Assembly: GCF_021401125.1 (NCBI RefSeq)
Contig: NZ_JACBFQ010000011.1
Location: 62,001 to 126,000 of the forward strand
Source of the DNA: Xanthobacter sp. NM-59
GTDB lineage: Bacteria; Pseudomonadota; Alphaproteobacteria; Rhizobiales; Xanthobacteraceae
DNA: 64,000 nucleotides
Direction: 5' to 3'
In this document: in pieces, positions 17,388-26,756 of the stretch
Position numbering within the stretch: the first letter of the stretch is position 1
How the letters are laid out: each line of letters begins with the position of its first letter
Translations under genes and position numbers: made by a program
Notes under the pieces: generated by a model
What the model saw: only the letters and a program-made list of their open reading frames with translations
What the model was told of the DNA's origin: nothing
The model's database searches: none

Positions 17388-18680
17388 TCAAAGCTTGTCG
17401 CGCAGGGCGTAATAGCTGAGGCCAGCCACCAGCAGCGGATAGCGCAGCAACGTACCGCCCGGAAAGCCTGGAACCGGCAGCCGGCCCAAGAGGTCGAAGC
17501 GTTCCAGCTGGCCCTGCACCGCCTCCGCCAGGATCTTTCCGAACAGCGGCGCGAGCGCCACCCCGTGGCCGGAATAGGCGGCCGACACCAGCACATGGTC
17601 CGACAGGCGCCGCACGAAAGGCAGGCGCGTCAGCGTGATGCCGAGCACGCCACCCCAGCCGTAATCAATGCGCACATCGGCGAGCTGGGGGAAGATGCGG
17701 AGCATGAAGGGCCGCACGAAATCAGGGATATTGTCGCGCAGGTTCCGCCGATAGCTCTCACCGCCGCCGAACAGCAGCCGGCCATCCGGAGAAAGGCGGA
17801 AATAGTTCACCACGAACTTGCTGTCTGCCACCGCCGCATCATTGGCGATGATGCTGCGCGCCCGCTCGCCCAGGGGCTCGGTCGCGGCAATGTAGTTGCA
17901 GATGGACATCACATGGGTGTCGACCTGCCGGTTGAGCCCGTCCATGAGCCCGTTGCCGCATTCGAGCAGGAAACGGGCCTTTACCGTCGCGCCGCCTTCG
18001 GTGCTGACGGTGACGCCGCCGCCCGAATCCACGGCGCCCGTCACGCGGGTCAGCTCGTGAAGGCGCACCCCGGCCCGCTGCGCTGCGCCCGCCAGGCCCA
18101 GGGCGAAATTGAGGGGGTGCAGGTGGCCGCCACCATGGTCGAACACGCCGCCATAATAGGCCGGCGAGCCCACCAGGGCGCGCATCTGCTCCCGGTCCAG
18201 GGGCTCGATGGCCTCGTAGCCGTAGGTGTCGCGCAGATGGGCGGCGTAAGCGTGGCTCTCGGCCACGTAATGGGGCTTGTGATCGGCCAGGATGAGGCCG
18301 TCCTTCAGGTCGCAATCAATGCCGTGGCGGGTGACCAGGTCGCGCACCAGCGCCTTCGATTCCTCGGCCAGCGCCCACAACTTGCGCGCATCGTCGAGCC
18401 CGACGGACGCCTCCAGGAAATCCTGGTGGCGGCGCTGGCCGGAGTGGATCTGCCCGCCATTGCGCCCCGATGCGCCGGAGCCCACCCGCGAGGCTTCCAG
18501 CAGCACTACCTTGAAGCCGGCTTCCGCCAGATGCAGCGCCGCTGAAAGGCCGGTATAGCCGCCCCCCAGCACGCACACGTCCGCTTCCGCCTCCCCGGTC
18601 AGGGAGGGGAAGTCGGGCATGGGGTTTGCGGTTGCCACATACCATGAGGCGGGATGCGCCATGGGCCGGGGAGATGCCAT
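17388..18680 (-). CDS. FAD-dependent oxidase, gamma-glutamylputrescine oxidase-like
   Basis: This is a 430-aa D-amino-acid-oxidase-fold flavoprotein of the PuuB type. It oxidises the amine of gamma-glutamylputrescine with O2, producing an aldehyde. The FAD Rossmann motif V-C-V-L-G-G-G-Y-T-G-L-S-A is near residues 35-47, and S-G-R-N-G-G-Q-I-H, typical of PuuB, is near 72-80. I placed the start at 18680, where an AGCAGGAC element precedes the ATG and the protein begins MASPRP. It lies 38 nt downstream of the glutamine synthetase-like gene; the pair encodes steps one and two of the Puu putrescine pathway. Confidence 0.87.
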   Translation of the reverse strand: MASPRPMAHPASWYVATANPMPDFPSLTGEAEADVCVLGGGYTGLSAALHLAEAGFKVVLLEASRVGSGASGRNGGQIHSGQRRHQDFLEASVGLDDARKLWALAEESKALVRDLVTRHGIDCDLKDGLILADHKPHYVAESHAYAAHLRDTYGYEAIEPLDREQMRALVGSPAYYGGVFDHGGGHLHPLNFALGLAGAAQRAGVRLHELTRVTGAVDSGGGVTVSTEGGATVKARFLLECGNGLMDGLNRQVDTHVMSICNYIAATEPLGERARSIIANDAAVADSKFVVNYFRLSPDGRLLFGGGESYRRNLRDNIPDFVRPFMLRIFPQLADVRIDYGWGGVLGITLTRLPFVRRLSDHVLVSAAYSGHGVALAPLFGKILAEAVQGQLERFDLLGRLPVPGFPGGTLLRYPLLVAGLSYYALRDKL

Positions 18681-18718
18681 GTCCTGCTCCGTTTGGGGTG
18701 TGTGGGGCCTTGGGGGCC

Positions 18719-20122
18719 TCACACGTTCAGCAGCAGGTATTCGCGCTCCCACGGCGAGATTACGCGCATGAAGGTCTCGAACTCGGCCTGCTTCACCGCC
18801 GCATAGGTGGTGGCGAAGCGCCGGCCGAGCACCTCGGCGATGGGCTCGCAATCCTCGAACGCGGCCACCGCTTCCAGAAGCCCGCGGGGCAGCTCGAAGT
18901 CGAGATTCTTGGCGTCGCTCTCGATGGGATCGGTGGCGCGCAGCCCTTCCATGATGCCGAGATAGCCGCAGGCCAGCGAGGCGGCGATGACGAGATAGGG
19001 GTTGGCGTCGGACGACGGCACCCGGTTCTCCAACCGCCGCGCCTCGGGCGAGGAGGGGGGCACGCGCAGGCCGGCGGTGCGGTTGTCATAGCCCCATTGC
19101 AGGTTGATGGGGGCCATGGAATCGCGGGTGAGCCGGCGATACGAGTTCACGTAAGGCGCCAGGATGCTCATCACCGCCGGCAGGTATTTCTGGTGGCCGG
19201 CGATGAAGGAGAAGAATTCCGGCGTCGGGTCGCCCTTCTCGTCGGAGAAGATGTTGCGGCCGGTATTGATGTCCACCACCGACTGGTGGATGTGCATGGC
19301 GCTGCCCGGCTCGTTGGCGATGGGCTTGGCCATGAAGGTGGCGTAGATCTTGTGGGCGAGCGCCGCCTCGCGGATGGTGCGCTTGAACAGGAACACCTGG
19401 TCCGCCAGCGCCAGCGGGTCGCCGTGGCGCAGGTTGATTTCCATCTGGGCGGCGCCGTCCTCGTGGATCAGCGTATCGATTTCCAGGCCCTGGGCCTCGG
19501 AATAATCGTAGATGTCCTCGAACAGGGCGTCGAACTCGTTCACCGCCTGGATGGAATAGGACTGGCGGCCGATCTCGGGCCGTCCGGAGCGGCCCACCGG
19601 CGGCTTCAGCGGATAGTCGGGATCGGTGTTGGGCTCCACCAGATAGAACTCGATCTCCGGCGCCACGACAGGCTTCCAGCCCTTGGCGGCATAGAGATTG
19701 ACGATGTGGCGCAGCACATGGCGCGGGGCGATCTCAACCGGCCGCCCGTCGCGATGGAAGGCGTCGTGGATCATCTGCGCGGTGGGGTCCTGCGCCCACG
19801 GCACCGAGCACAACGTGGTCAGATCGGGCTGAAGCACGAGATCGCTGTCCGCGACCACGGAATCGACCAGCCCCTCATAGGCGGGATATTCGCCGGAAAT
19901 GGTCTGAAGGAAGACGGAGAGCGGCAGGTTCATCACCGGAGAGGTGAGGAACTTGGACACCGGCATGATCTTGCCGCGGGCGACGCCGGCCAGATCGGGC
20001 ACGGTGCATTCGATTTCGGTGATCTCCCGCGCCGCCATCCAGGCCTTGGCTTCGGGAAGGGAATTGACGCCGCGCGGCGCATCCGCCGCATGTTTCTCCG
20101 CAACCTTGGTGCGTTTCGACAT
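18719..20122 (-). CDS. Glutamine synthetase family protein, gamma-glutamylputrescine synthetase-like
   Basis: This is a 467-aa ligase of the glutamine synthetase family. PuuA-type members attach glutamate to putrescine with ATP to start its degradation. Metal and ATP motifs are present: V-A-P-E-I-E-F-Y-L, G-A-A-Q-M-E-I-N-L-R-H-G, G-S-A-M-H-I-H-Q-S and the R-R-L-E-N-R-V-P-S-S-D-A-N-P-Y segment. The start at 20122 follows AGAGGAC and gives a usual N-terminus, MSKRTK. The neighbouring PuuB-like oxidase makes putrescine or a related polyamine the likely substrate rather than ammonia. Transport and regulator genes of the Puu pathway are absent here. Confidence 0.88.
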   Translation of the reverse strand: MSKRTKVAEKHAADAPRGVNSLPEAKAWMAAREITEIECTVPDLAGVARGKIMPVSKFLTSPVMNLPLSVFLQTISGEYPAYEGLVDSVVADSDLVLQPDLTTLCSVPWAQDPTAQMIHDAFHRDGRPVEIAPRHVLRHIVNLYAAKGWKPVVAPEIEFYLVEPNTDPDYPLKPPVGRSGRPEIGRQSYSIQAVNEFDALFEDIYDYSEAQGLEIDTLIHEDGAAQMEINLRHGDPLALADQVFLFKRTIREAALAHKIYATFMAKPIANEPGSAMHIHQSVVDINTGRNIFSDEKGDPTPEFFSFIAGHQKYLPAVMSILAPYVNSYRRLTRDSMAPINLQWGYDNRTAGLRVPPSSPEARRLENRVPSSDANPYLVIAASLACGYLGIMEGLRATDPIESDAKNLDFELPRGLLEAVAAFEDCEPIAEVLGRRFATTYAAVKQAEFETFMRVISPWEREYLLLNV

Positions 20123-20451
20123 GATGTCCTCTTGCGTGACACGCTCACGCACCCTCAGGGAACACCGGCGGCACGGGGAGTGTCAACGCGGGACCGGCCG
20201 GAAAAGCGCATGCACGTTGCGTCGCGGCACGGCCCTGCCACGTGCGGCACCAGATTTCACAATGCCGGGATGTCATTGCGTGGGGGATGAGACGGCGGGT
20301 GTACCGTTTCGGTCCGCCACCGGAACAGGGGCCGAACGAATCGCGACCGAATCGCGCGAGGGGTTCGGTTCGCCTTTCGCCCCCTACTATGGCTAGTGGT
20401 CGGCCACCTCGGCTAACCGATTCGCGAACCAGCGGTTTTCGTCGGCGCCCC
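20123..20451. other. Intergenic region upstream of puuA-like gene
   Basis: These 329 bp presumably hold the leftward promoter of the glutamylputrescine pair and the 3' end region of the DUF3108 gene. I see no RNA gene, repeat or convincing open frame. Confidence 0.4.
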
Positions 20452-21297
20452 TCAGGGCTTGGCGGCGCTCACGGGCACGGCGCCGTCATTGGCCTTGGCC
20501 TGGAAGCTGGTGGCCTGGAACACCGCGGTACCGATCATGGTGGCCACGGAGACCTTGAACGGTGCCATGAGGCGGGTGCCCTCGATGGGCACCAGCCACA
20601 CGAACATGTCCTTGTTGTCCTGCATGTATTGGACGGTGTAGCGGCTTGGTCGATGGCCCGCGACCGGCTTGTAGCGCACCCCGCAGACCACGGCCGGGCC
20701 CTTGTAGCCGCTGACCTTCACCTGCTCCGTGCGCAGGTAGTTGAGCACGATGTCGTAGCGCTGGCGGCCATCGAACACCGGAACCGCACGCGCACAGGCG
20801 GCTTCCGAAAGAAGGTTGGTCGGCTCCGGCACATAGACGAAGGCGCCGCTCATGGGATCGATGATGTTCTGGAGCGTGGCGTTGGTCACCGGCACCCGGT
20901 CGGGCATGGGCTTGAGCGGCGGCTCCACCTCCATCTCGGCCACGGCCCCGCCGGCCATGGCGAGGCGGGCGCCTTCCTTCTTGCCATCGGCCTCGGCATT
21001 GAGGGCATAGACGCGCGGCACCATCCTGGCCTGGGTGAGCATGCCGCGCGCGGCCGCCACCCCCTTGCCCGAGGACACCGCCCGCAGCACGCCGGTGATC
21101 TTGCCGGAGCCGGAGATTTCATAGGAATCGTTGCCGGCCTGCACCACAACCGAGGCGCGGCCCAGCTCGACGCCGCCCACGCTCAGCACATATTTGGCGT
21201 CGAGCCGGCCGTCGGCGAAGGCGGGCGGGGCGACGACGAGCAGCGCCGCGGCGATCAGGCCGCGAGAGAGATGGGGTGAGAGAACGGCGTCGATCAT
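20452..21297 (-). CDS. DUF3108 domain periplasmic protein
   Basis: This is a 281-aa exported protein. The signal peptide is [15 protein letters not shown] with cleavage near residue 28. It is followed by a beta-rich domain of the DUF3108 family ([15 protein letters not shown] near its start). Family members are envelope proteins of unknown function. The start at 21297 follows a weak CAGGGTGAA site and begins directly before the signal peptide. It is transcribed divergently from infC, with a shared 365-bp region between them. No operon partner is seen. Confidence 0.8.
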   Translation of the reverse strand: MIDAVLSPHLSRGLIAAALLVVAPPAFADGRLDAKYVLSVGGVELGRASVVVQAGNDSYEISGSGKITGVLRAVSSGKGVAAARGMLTQARMVPRVYALNAEADGKKEGARLAMAGGAVAEMEVEPPLKPMPDRVPVTNATLQNIIDPMSGAFVYVPEPTNLLSEAACARAVPVFDGRQRYDIVLNYLRTEQVKVSGYKGPAVVCGVRYKPVAGHRPSRYTVQYMQDNKDMFVWLVPIEGTRLMAPFKVSVATMIGTAVFQATSFQAKANDGAVPVSAAKP

Positions 21298-21662
21298 GGT
21301 TTTCACCCTGGCTCCGGCGGCGCCGGGAAGAAGGCAGCCCGGTTCGCGACACGCCCGGGGCACCTGTGTGCAGATGCGGGCCGAACGCGGCTGAACTGTG
21401 GCTGGGGGGACTATGCCGTGCGTCGCCGGGAGGCGTCCAGCGGGCCGATGATCGGGGCGGTTGCGGCGGCACCTGCCATCGGGTGCGCGCTAGCGCCGCG
21501 AAATCCAGCAAGGTCATTGACTTTCCGCCCGTTTGTCACGATCTTTGGCACCACCCCCGAGCTTTGGGTCACGACGACGGCGGCAGCAAACGAGGCCGCG
21601 TCACAGTCGATGACGCCCGCAAGGCTCGCGGAACAGGTTCCATTGCTGAGGAGATCGCAGCC
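21298..21662. other. Divergent region between DUF3108 gene and infC
   Basis: This is an untranslated region of 365 bp. It contains the infC leader with a strong TGAGGAGA ribosome-binding site at 21647-21654. I see no convincing attenuator or other RNA element, although autoregulation of infC would act in this leader. Confidence 0.45.
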
Positions 21663-22199
21663 ATTCGCCGCCCCATGAGACCCGTCGCGCCGGAGAAGGA
21701 TGGTCCGCGCGTCAATGAGGAAATCCGCATCCGCGAGGTCCAGCTGATCGATCAGGAGGGCCAGAACCGCGGCGTGGTGGCCATCCGCGATGCGCTGACC
21801 CTCGCGCAGGAAGCTGGCCTCGACCTCGTGGAGATCGCGCCCAATTCCGCGCCCCCGGTCTGCAAGATTCTGGATTATGGTCGCTTCAAGTACCAGAACC
21901 AGAAGAAGGCCTCCGAGGCCCGCAAGAAGCAGAAGGTGGTCGAGGTCAAGGAGATCAAGCTGCGTCCGGGCATCGACGACCACGATTACGACGTGAAGAT
22001 GCGCGCCATGCTGCGCTTCTTCGAGGAAGGCGACAAGGTGAAGGTCACCCTGCGCTTCCGCGGTCGTGAGATGGCGCACCAGGACATCGGCTACAAGCTC
22101 CTTCAGAAGCTGAAGGAGGAGGTCGGCTCCATCGCCAAGGTGGAGGCCGAGCCCATGCTGGAAGGCCGGCAGATGATCATGATCCTCGCGCCGCGCTGA
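21663..22199 (+). CDS. infC: Translation initiation factor IF-3
   Basis: IF-3 binds the 30S subunit, prevents 50S joining and checks the start codon-initiator tRNA pairing. The 178-aa product shows the N-domain [11 protein letters not shown] and the conserved [14 protein letters not shown] linker region. The C-domain [13 protein letters not shown] follows. The TGAGGAGA element lies 8 nt upstream of an ATT codon at 21663; the first ATG (21675) has no ribosome-binding site at proper distance. An AUU start is the known hallmark of infC in other bacteria and permits IF-3 to repress its own translation. A strong terminator follows. Confidence 0.95.
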   Translation: MRRPMRPVAPEKDGPRVNEEIRIREVQLIDQEGQNRGVVAIRDALTLAQEAGLDLVEIAPNSAPPVCKILDYGRFKYQNQKKASEARKKQKVVEVKEIKLRPGIDDHDYDVKMRAMLRFFEEGDKVKVTLRFRGREMAHQDIGYKLLQKLKEEVGSIAKVEAEPMLEGRQMIMILAPR

Positions 22200-22261
22200 G
22201 GCGGACGGATCATCACAAGTCCCGTTCATCGCCGGTCAAGGGCCGGCATGGACGGCAAGGC

Positions 22262-22297
22262 AAAAGGCCCGGAGCGGTTCGCCGCGCCGGGCCTTTT
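22262..22297 (+). terminator. Rho-independent terminator after infC
   Basis: The 11-bp perfect stem AAAAGGCCCGG / CCGGGCCTTTT (22262-22272 and 22287-22297) has a 14-nt loop and is followed by GCGTTT. It ends the infC transcript; the A/T ends of the arms make it usable in both directions. Confidence 0.85.
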
Positions 22298-22402
22298 GCG
22301 TTTCAGCTGCCGGGCGAAGGCCGCCCCCGTCGCCAGCCGTTTGGCCCCCGCGCACCGGCGCGACCGAAGGCGGATGAGCGTTCACGCCGGGAAAAGGGGC
22401 AA

Positions 22403-22634
22403 GCCCGCGCGGCGCCTAAGCGAGGGGGATTCGCATGCCCCCGCGCGGCGTTTTTGAGCGAAGGCGTTCTAGGAGCCCGCGTGGCGCTTGAGCGAAGCGA
22501 TTGAACAACGCGGCGCAGAATCGGCAAAGGGGTTGGCTCAGCTGGCGGCGCCTGAGCGAAGGGATTGCGTAAGCCGGCGTGGCGACCGGGCGCGGGATTG
22601 ATCAGCCCGCGCGGCGCATCAGCTCAGGAGTTCA
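22403..22634. repeat. Degenerate tandem array, about seven ~34-bp units
   Basis: Units beginning near 22403, 22437, 22475, 22509, 22542, 22573 and 22604 share a GC-rich head like CCCGCGCGGCGC, then TGAGCGAAG and a GGATT-like tail. Spacing runs from 31 to 38 bp. Copies differ at several positions each. The array lies in a 545-bp gene-free stretch between the infC terminator and a BA14K gene. No conserved reading frame spans it. Confidence 0.6.
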
Positions 22635-22842
22635 GAAACTGGCGCGGGGGAGGGGGCGGGCAGGAGAGAGAAAACGTCCGCCGGGTTTTGGCGCGGATCC
22701 CCATCATCTCGCACGCGCTATCCGGACGGCTGCGCTTTGGAGACGCCGGCCCGGCATTGGCCGCGGTTCATGTGGGAAACGGCTCGCGCGCGGGTCGAGG
22801 CCGGCCGCGAGCCGTGGGGGAGGGGCGGGGAGCCCCTCCGGG

Positions 22843-23517
22843 TCACGGGCAGGGGTGCTGCAAGCCGTCGTAGCCGGTGAAGGTGCCGGTGCGCGGATTG
22901 TAGGAGCGGTAGCGCTGCATGCAGTAGGCCACCGCATCGCCGGCCGGATAGACGGGCTCAGCCGTCGCAGCCGCGGCAGCGCCGAGGGCAAGGCCGCTCA
23001 TCATGCCGAGGGCGATCCAGGCACCCGAATTGTCATAATAGCCCCAGCCCCAGCCGGGACGCCACCAGCCCCAGCCCGGATACCACCGGCCGGGACCCCA
23101 CGCGCCGGGAGGCGGACCCCAACCGGGCCGCGGCGGCGGACCCGGCGGGCGCCAGCCCGGACCCGGCCGCCAGCCCGGACGGCCGTAGGCGTAACGGGGC
23201 CCGGCGTAACGGGGCCCGGCGTAACGGGGGCCGGCATAGCGCGGCGCCGCGTAACGGGGGCCCACATAACGGCCCGGATACCGCCTCGGAGCCATCGCCG
23301 GGCCCCGCACGGGACCCCGGTAGCCGCGGGCGTAGCCGGGGCGCGGACCCGGTCGCGGGCCTCCGCGCCATTCGACCTGTTCGACCGCCGCCCCGTGAAT
23401 GCGCTGGTCCGCGAGGCCGAGGCGCATGGCCTGGGCTCCGGCGGGCACCGGGGAAAACGAGAGGATGCCGCTTGCCAGCATTGCCGCGGCCAGGGCCACC
23501 TTCTTCATCCCGAACAT
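22843..23517 (-). CDS. BA14K-domain protein with Gly/Pro/Arg/Tyr-rich repeats
   Basis: This is a 224-aa exported protein. The signal peptide (K-K-V-A-L-A-A-A-M-L-A-S-G) is cleaved after A-G-A-Q-A. A low-complexity region follows with at least four R-Y-A-G-P repeats, then many Pro-Gly-Trp blocks. A membrane-like helix (I-A-L-G-M-M-S-G-L-A-L-G-A) comes next. The C-terminal BA14K motif A-Y-C-M-Q-R-Y-R-S-Y-N-P-x-T-G-T-F closes the protein. BA14K proteins are lectin-like envelope antigens in Brucella and relatives. ATG 23517 has GGAG 8 nt upstream. The last 24 codons are nearly identical in DNA to the divergent neighbour at 23727-24221. Confidence 0.85.
   Translation of the reverse strand: MFGMKKVALAAAMLASGILSFSPVPAGAQAMRLGLADQRIHGAAVEQVEWRGGPRPGPRPGYARGYRGPVRGPAMAPRRYPGRYVGPRYAAPRYAGPRYAGPRYAGPRYAYGRPGWRPGPGWRPPGPPPRPGWGPPPGAWGPGRWYPGWGWWRPGWGWGYYDNSGAWIALGMMSGLALGAAAAATAEPVYPAGDAVAYCMQRYRSYNPRTGTFTGYDGLQHPCP
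22856..22929 (-). repeat. 74-bp perfect inverted repeat, copy 1
   Basis: This segment encodes the BA14K motif at the 3' end of the leftward gene. Its reverse complement is identical over 74 bp to 24135-24208. The outer base next to it already differs, so identity ends sharply. Confidence 0.9.
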
Positions 23518-23726
23518 GATATGCACTCCAATCGAGCCCGATCACATTGCCGTTCCATTGTGTCGATTCTTGAACGAAGCGTGAGCGTCGCTGCGTCGAC
23601 ACCAGGGCAAATGCGGCGTGCTGCCCTAATGTTTTTACGCTGATTCACATGGAGGCCTTCAAGCGGCCGTCACCATGGGGCAAAACGGTCGCCGTGTCGC
23701 GTTACCTCGACGCGAAGGAGACCATC

Positions 23727-24221
23727 ATGCAGATGCGAGAGCATACGGTCGTTGCCTCCTCCATCGCCCGCAAGGCGATGTCGTGGGTGCTTGCGGCCAG
23801 CATCGGCGCCGGCGGCCTTGTCGCTGCCGTGGCCCCGGTGCACGCGCAGGGCCTTGCCGGTGGACTGGCGCCTTTGGGCGATCACGCTGTTGGACCGACC
23901 AAGGTGCAGGCGCCCCCGCCTCCCGGCTGGCGTCGCCCGCCGCCGCGGCCGGGCTGGGGCCGCCCGCCGCCCCCGCCGCGCCATGTGCGCTGGGGAAATC
24001 CCTATTGGCACAATGGCGGATGGTATTACCGCGATAATACGGGCGCCTGGATCGCGGCCGGCATTGTCGGCGCGGCCATCGGCGCGGCGGCGGTTTCCGC
24101 CGCGCAGCAGCAGCGCGCGCAGCAGGATGCCATTGCCTACTGCATGCAGCGCTACCGCTCCTACAATCCGCGCACCGGCACCTTCACCGGCTACGACGGC
24201 TTGCAGCATCCCTGCCCCTGA
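23727..24221 (+). CDS. BA14K-domain protein, short paralogue
   Basis: This is a 164-aa exported paralogue. A hydrophobic leader (A-M-S-W-V-L-A-A-S-I-G-A-G-G-L-V) ends at A-P-V-H-A-Q. A Pro/Arg-rich block (P-P-P-P-G-W-R-R-P-P) follows, then W-x-N-G-G-W-Y-Y-R-D-N-T-G. A glycine-zipper-like helix (A-A-G-I-V-G-A-A-I-G-A-A-A) and the C-terminal BA14K motif complete it. GAAGGAG lies 6 nt before ATG 23727. It is divergent from the larger BA14K gene, with about 210 bp between the starts. The shared identical 3' segment suggests recent duplication or gene conversion. Function in the envelope is inferred from the family. Confidence 0.85.
   Translation: MQMREHTVVASSIARKAMSWVLAASIGAGGLVAAVAPVHAQGLAGGLAPLGDHAVGPTKVQAPPPPGWRRPPPRPGWGRPPPPPRHVRWGNPYWHNGGWYYRDNTGAWIAAGIVGAAIGAAAVSAAQQQRAQQDAIAYCMQRYRSYNPRTGTFTGYDGLQHPCP
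24135..24208 (+). repeat. 74-bp perfect inverted repeat, copy 2
   Basis: Identical to the reverse complement of 22856-22929, it encodes the BA14K motif of the rightward paralogue. The centre-to-centre distance is about 1.28 kb, with both genes lying between the repeats. Confidence 0.9.
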
Positions 24222-24269
24222 GGGTGGGGGAGAGGGTGGCGGGCATGGCCCCGCCGCCCGTTCGGCCGC

Positions 24270-25883
24270 TCACTCGGCGGCGATGCGAACCTGAGGCTGG
24301 GCGTCGCGCACGGCGGCGTCCACATGGCTCTCGAACTTCGCGAAATTCTCCTGGAACATGGCCACCAGCCGGCGCGCGGTGGCGTCGAACTCGGCCTTGT
24401 CCGCCCAGGTCTTGGCCGGATAGAGCACGTGCGGCTCGATGCCCGGCACGCTGGTGGGCACCTTGAAGCCGAAATAGGGATCGGTGCGGAAGTCCGCATC
24501 CTTCAGCGATCCGTCGAGCACGCCGGCGAGCAAGGTGCGCGTGACCTTGATGGGCATGCGACGGCCGACGCCGTATTTGCCCCCGGTCCAGCCCGTATTC
24601 ACCAGCCAGCAGTCCACCCCATGGCTGGCGATGAGGTCGCGCAGCAGATTGCCGTAGACCGAGGGGTGGCGCGGCATGAACGGCGCGCCGAAGCAGGTGG
24701 AGAAGGTGGCCTCCGGGTCCTTCACCCCCTTTTCCGTGCCGGCCACCTTGGCGGTGTAGCCCGACAGGAAGTGATACATGGCCTCCGCCGGCGTCAGCCG
24801 CGCGATGGGCGGCAGCACGCCGAACGCATCGCAGGTGAGCATGATGATGTTCTTCGGGATGCCCGCCTGGCCGGTGGCACTGGCATTGGGGATGAAGGCC
24901 AGCGGATAGGCGGCGCGGGTGTTCTCGGTGCGGCTGGCGTCGTCGAAGTCGGGAATGCGGGTGATGGGGTCGAGCCCCACATTCTCCAGCACCGTGCCGA
25001 AGCGGTTGGCGGCGGAGAAGATTTCCGGCTCCGCCTCCGCCGAGAGGCGAATGGTCTTGGCGTAGCAGCCGCCCTCGAAATTGAACACGCCCTGCGGGCT
25101 CCAGCCGTGCTCGTCATCCCCCACCAGGGTGCGGCGCGCATCCGCCGAAAGGGTGGTCTTGCCGGTGCCGGAGAGGCCGAAGAACAGGCAGACGTCCCCC
25201 TCCGCGCCCACATTGGCCGAGCAATGCATGGGCATGACGCCCTTTTCGGGCAGCAGGTAATTGAGGACGGTGAATACCGACTTCTTCATCTCGCCCGCAT
25301 AGGACGAATTGCCGATGAGCACGATGCCACGGCTCAGATTCACCGCGATCACCGTTTCCGAGCGCACGCCATGGCGGGCCGGATCGGCCTTGAAGGAGGG
25401 CAGGTCGATGACGGTGAGCTCAGGCACGAAGCCGTCCAGCTCCTCCCGCTCGGGCCGGCGCAGCAGCGTGCGGATGAAGAGCGAGTGCCAGGCGAGCTCG
25501 GTATAGACCCGTACTTTGATACGGCAGGCCGGGTCGGCGCCGCCGTAAAGGTCCTGGGCATACAGCTCCTTGCCCTCGGCCGCGCCCAGGAAGTCCTGGT
25601 AGAGCGTCTCGAACTGGTCGGGGGAGAGGGCGCCGTTATTGTCCCACCAGACCGCATCCTCGGTGGTGGCGTCGCGCACCACGAACTTGTCCTTGGGGCT
25701 GCGGCCGGTATGGGCCCCGGTCTCGGCCACCAGGGCGCCGCCGGAGGAAAGCCGCGCCTCCATGCGCTCCAGGGCATGCTCGTAAAGCTGCGGCTCGAGA
25801 AGGTTCCAGTGAACGCCCGTCAGGTGCCTCAAGCCGAAGCTGTCCGCGCCGCAAGCCTTGTTGCGATGACCGGTCTCAAGCAC
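24270..25883 (-). CDS. pckA: Phosphoenolpyruvate carboxykinase (ATP)
   Basis: PckA decarboxylates and phosphorylates oxaloacetate to PEP, the entry step of gluconeogenesis. Key motifs are present: G-R-S-P-K-D-K-F, the P-loop [12 protein letters not shown], and the metal and substrate segment D-D-E-H-G-W. I chose GTG 25883 rather than the ATG 18 nt upstream. A GGAGGAG element lies between them at the correct distance from the GTG, and the resulting 537 aa match the family length of about 536. Its neighbours are a BA14K gene and a HugZ-like gene, with no obvious operon. In many alphaproteobacteria pckA lies beside chvI/chvG, as here. Confidence 0.96.
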   Translation of the reverse strand: MLETGHRNKACGADSFGLRHLTGVHWNLLEPQLYEHALERMEARLSSGGALVAETGAHTGRSPKDKFVVRDATTEDAVWWDNNGALSPDQFETLYQDFLGAAEGKELYAQDLYGGADPACRIKVRVYTELAWHSLFIRTLLRRPEREELDGFVPELTVIDLPSFKADPARHGVRSETVIAVNLSRGIVLIGNSSYAGEMKKSVFTVLNYLLPEKGVMPMHCSANVGAEGDVCLFFGLSGTGKTTLSADARRTLVGDDEHGWSPQGVFNFEGGCYAKTIRLSAEAEPEIFSAANRFGTVLENVGLDPITRIPDFDDASRTENTRAAYPLAFIPNASATGQAGIPKNIIMLTCDAFGVLPPIARLTPAEAMYHFLSGYTAKVAGTEKGVKDPEATFSTCFGAPFMPRHPSVYGNLLRDLIASHGVDCWLVNTGWTGGKYGVGRRMPIKVTRTLLAGVLDGSLKDADFRTDPYFGFKVPTSVPGIEPHVLYPAKTWADKAEFDATARRLVAMFQENFAKFESHVDAAVRDAQPQVRIAAE

Positions 25884-26009
25884 GGCGTCTCCTCCATCCA
25901 TTGTCTTCGCCGGCTTGGGCGCCGGCCTTGGGCGCGGGGGGCTGGTCCACGCGCCACAAGGCTAGAAGAAGACTTTGGTGAAGAAAAGACAATAAACGCG
26001 GCGCACTGT

Positions 26010-26756
26010 TCAGGCTGCGCTTGCTTTCCGGGCCTGTTCCACCAGGGAGACAAGATTTTTCCTGATCTCGCCGACGGTGTTGTTGCGCTGCGGGAAGATG
26101 AGGTGCCGCACCTGCTCACTGGATGCGATCTCGAAGCCTTCGGGGTCGATGCCCACCATGCGCCATGCCGCCTCGGGCGCCTTGGCCAGCACGGTGGCGT
26201 AGAGGGCCACGGCGTCCGCATGGTCCGCATTCATGTGGGAGATGATCCCGTCATGGGCGGCGCGGATGTCGTCGGCGCCGGACCAGTCGGTGATCAGCTG
26301 CTCACCGGGCACGTCCACGATGCGGCCGAAGCCCTCGACCAGATGGGCATGGTCCAGGTCCACGCGGTAGAAGCCGAAATCGGCGAAGTCGGCATAGCCG
26401 GTGGCGGCTTCGTGGCGGGCGAGGTAGCGGGCGCGCACCAGCGGGTCACCCGCCTCCACGATGCGGCCGATGAGGCTGGCCCGCGCCGCATTGAGCGGGT
26501 CGGCGGCGCCGGCGTCCGAAATCATCAGCGACACGCGGGTGTCGCGGGCGATGTTCTTGGTGTGCCGGGCAAGCTTGGAGATGAGCAGGGTCGGCCGGCC
26601 TTCCGGATCGGTCGCCACCGCCACCAGGGAGGCATAGGGGCCGCCGTCCTCGTCCAGGGTGGCGAGCGTGCCGAAGCGCGCCTCGCGGATGAGGCGGCGG
26701 ACGGTGGCGGCGGCGGTCACCGCCACGGGCGGGGCTTCGGATGCGGGTTCGGTCAC
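26010..26756 (-). CDS. HugZ-like pyridoxamine 5'-phosphate oxidase-fold protein
   Basis: This is a 248-aa protein with an N-terminal FMN-binding split-barrel (A-R-F-G-T-L-A-T-L-D-E-D-G-G-P-Y near residues 27-42). Its C-terminal DUF2470-like domain contains H-M-N-A-D-H-A-D-A. This two-domain layout matches HugZ/HutZ-type haem-utilisation proteins and related putative flavin oxidases. The reading frame is open upstream, but GTG 26756 has a GGGAGA element about 10 nt before it and starts at the natural N-terminus. Whether it degrades haem cannot be told from sequence. It is divergent from chvI. Confidence 0.82.
   Translation of the reverse strand: MTEPASEAPPVAVTAAATVRRLIREARFGTLATLDEDGGPYASLVAVATDPEGRPTLLISKLARHTKNIARDTRVSLMISDAGAADPLNAARASLIGRIVEAGDPLVRARYLARHEAATGYADFADFGFYRVDLDHAHLVEGFGRIVDVPGEQLITDWSGADDIRAAHDGIISHMNADHADAVALYATVLAKAPEAAWRMVGIDPEGFEIASSEQVRHLIFPQRNNTVGEIRKNLVSLVEQARKASAA

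Noticed and set aside
22403-22634. CRISPR array
   Set aside because: Units differ from one another throughout and there is no alternation of identical repeats and unique spacers; no cas genes nearby.
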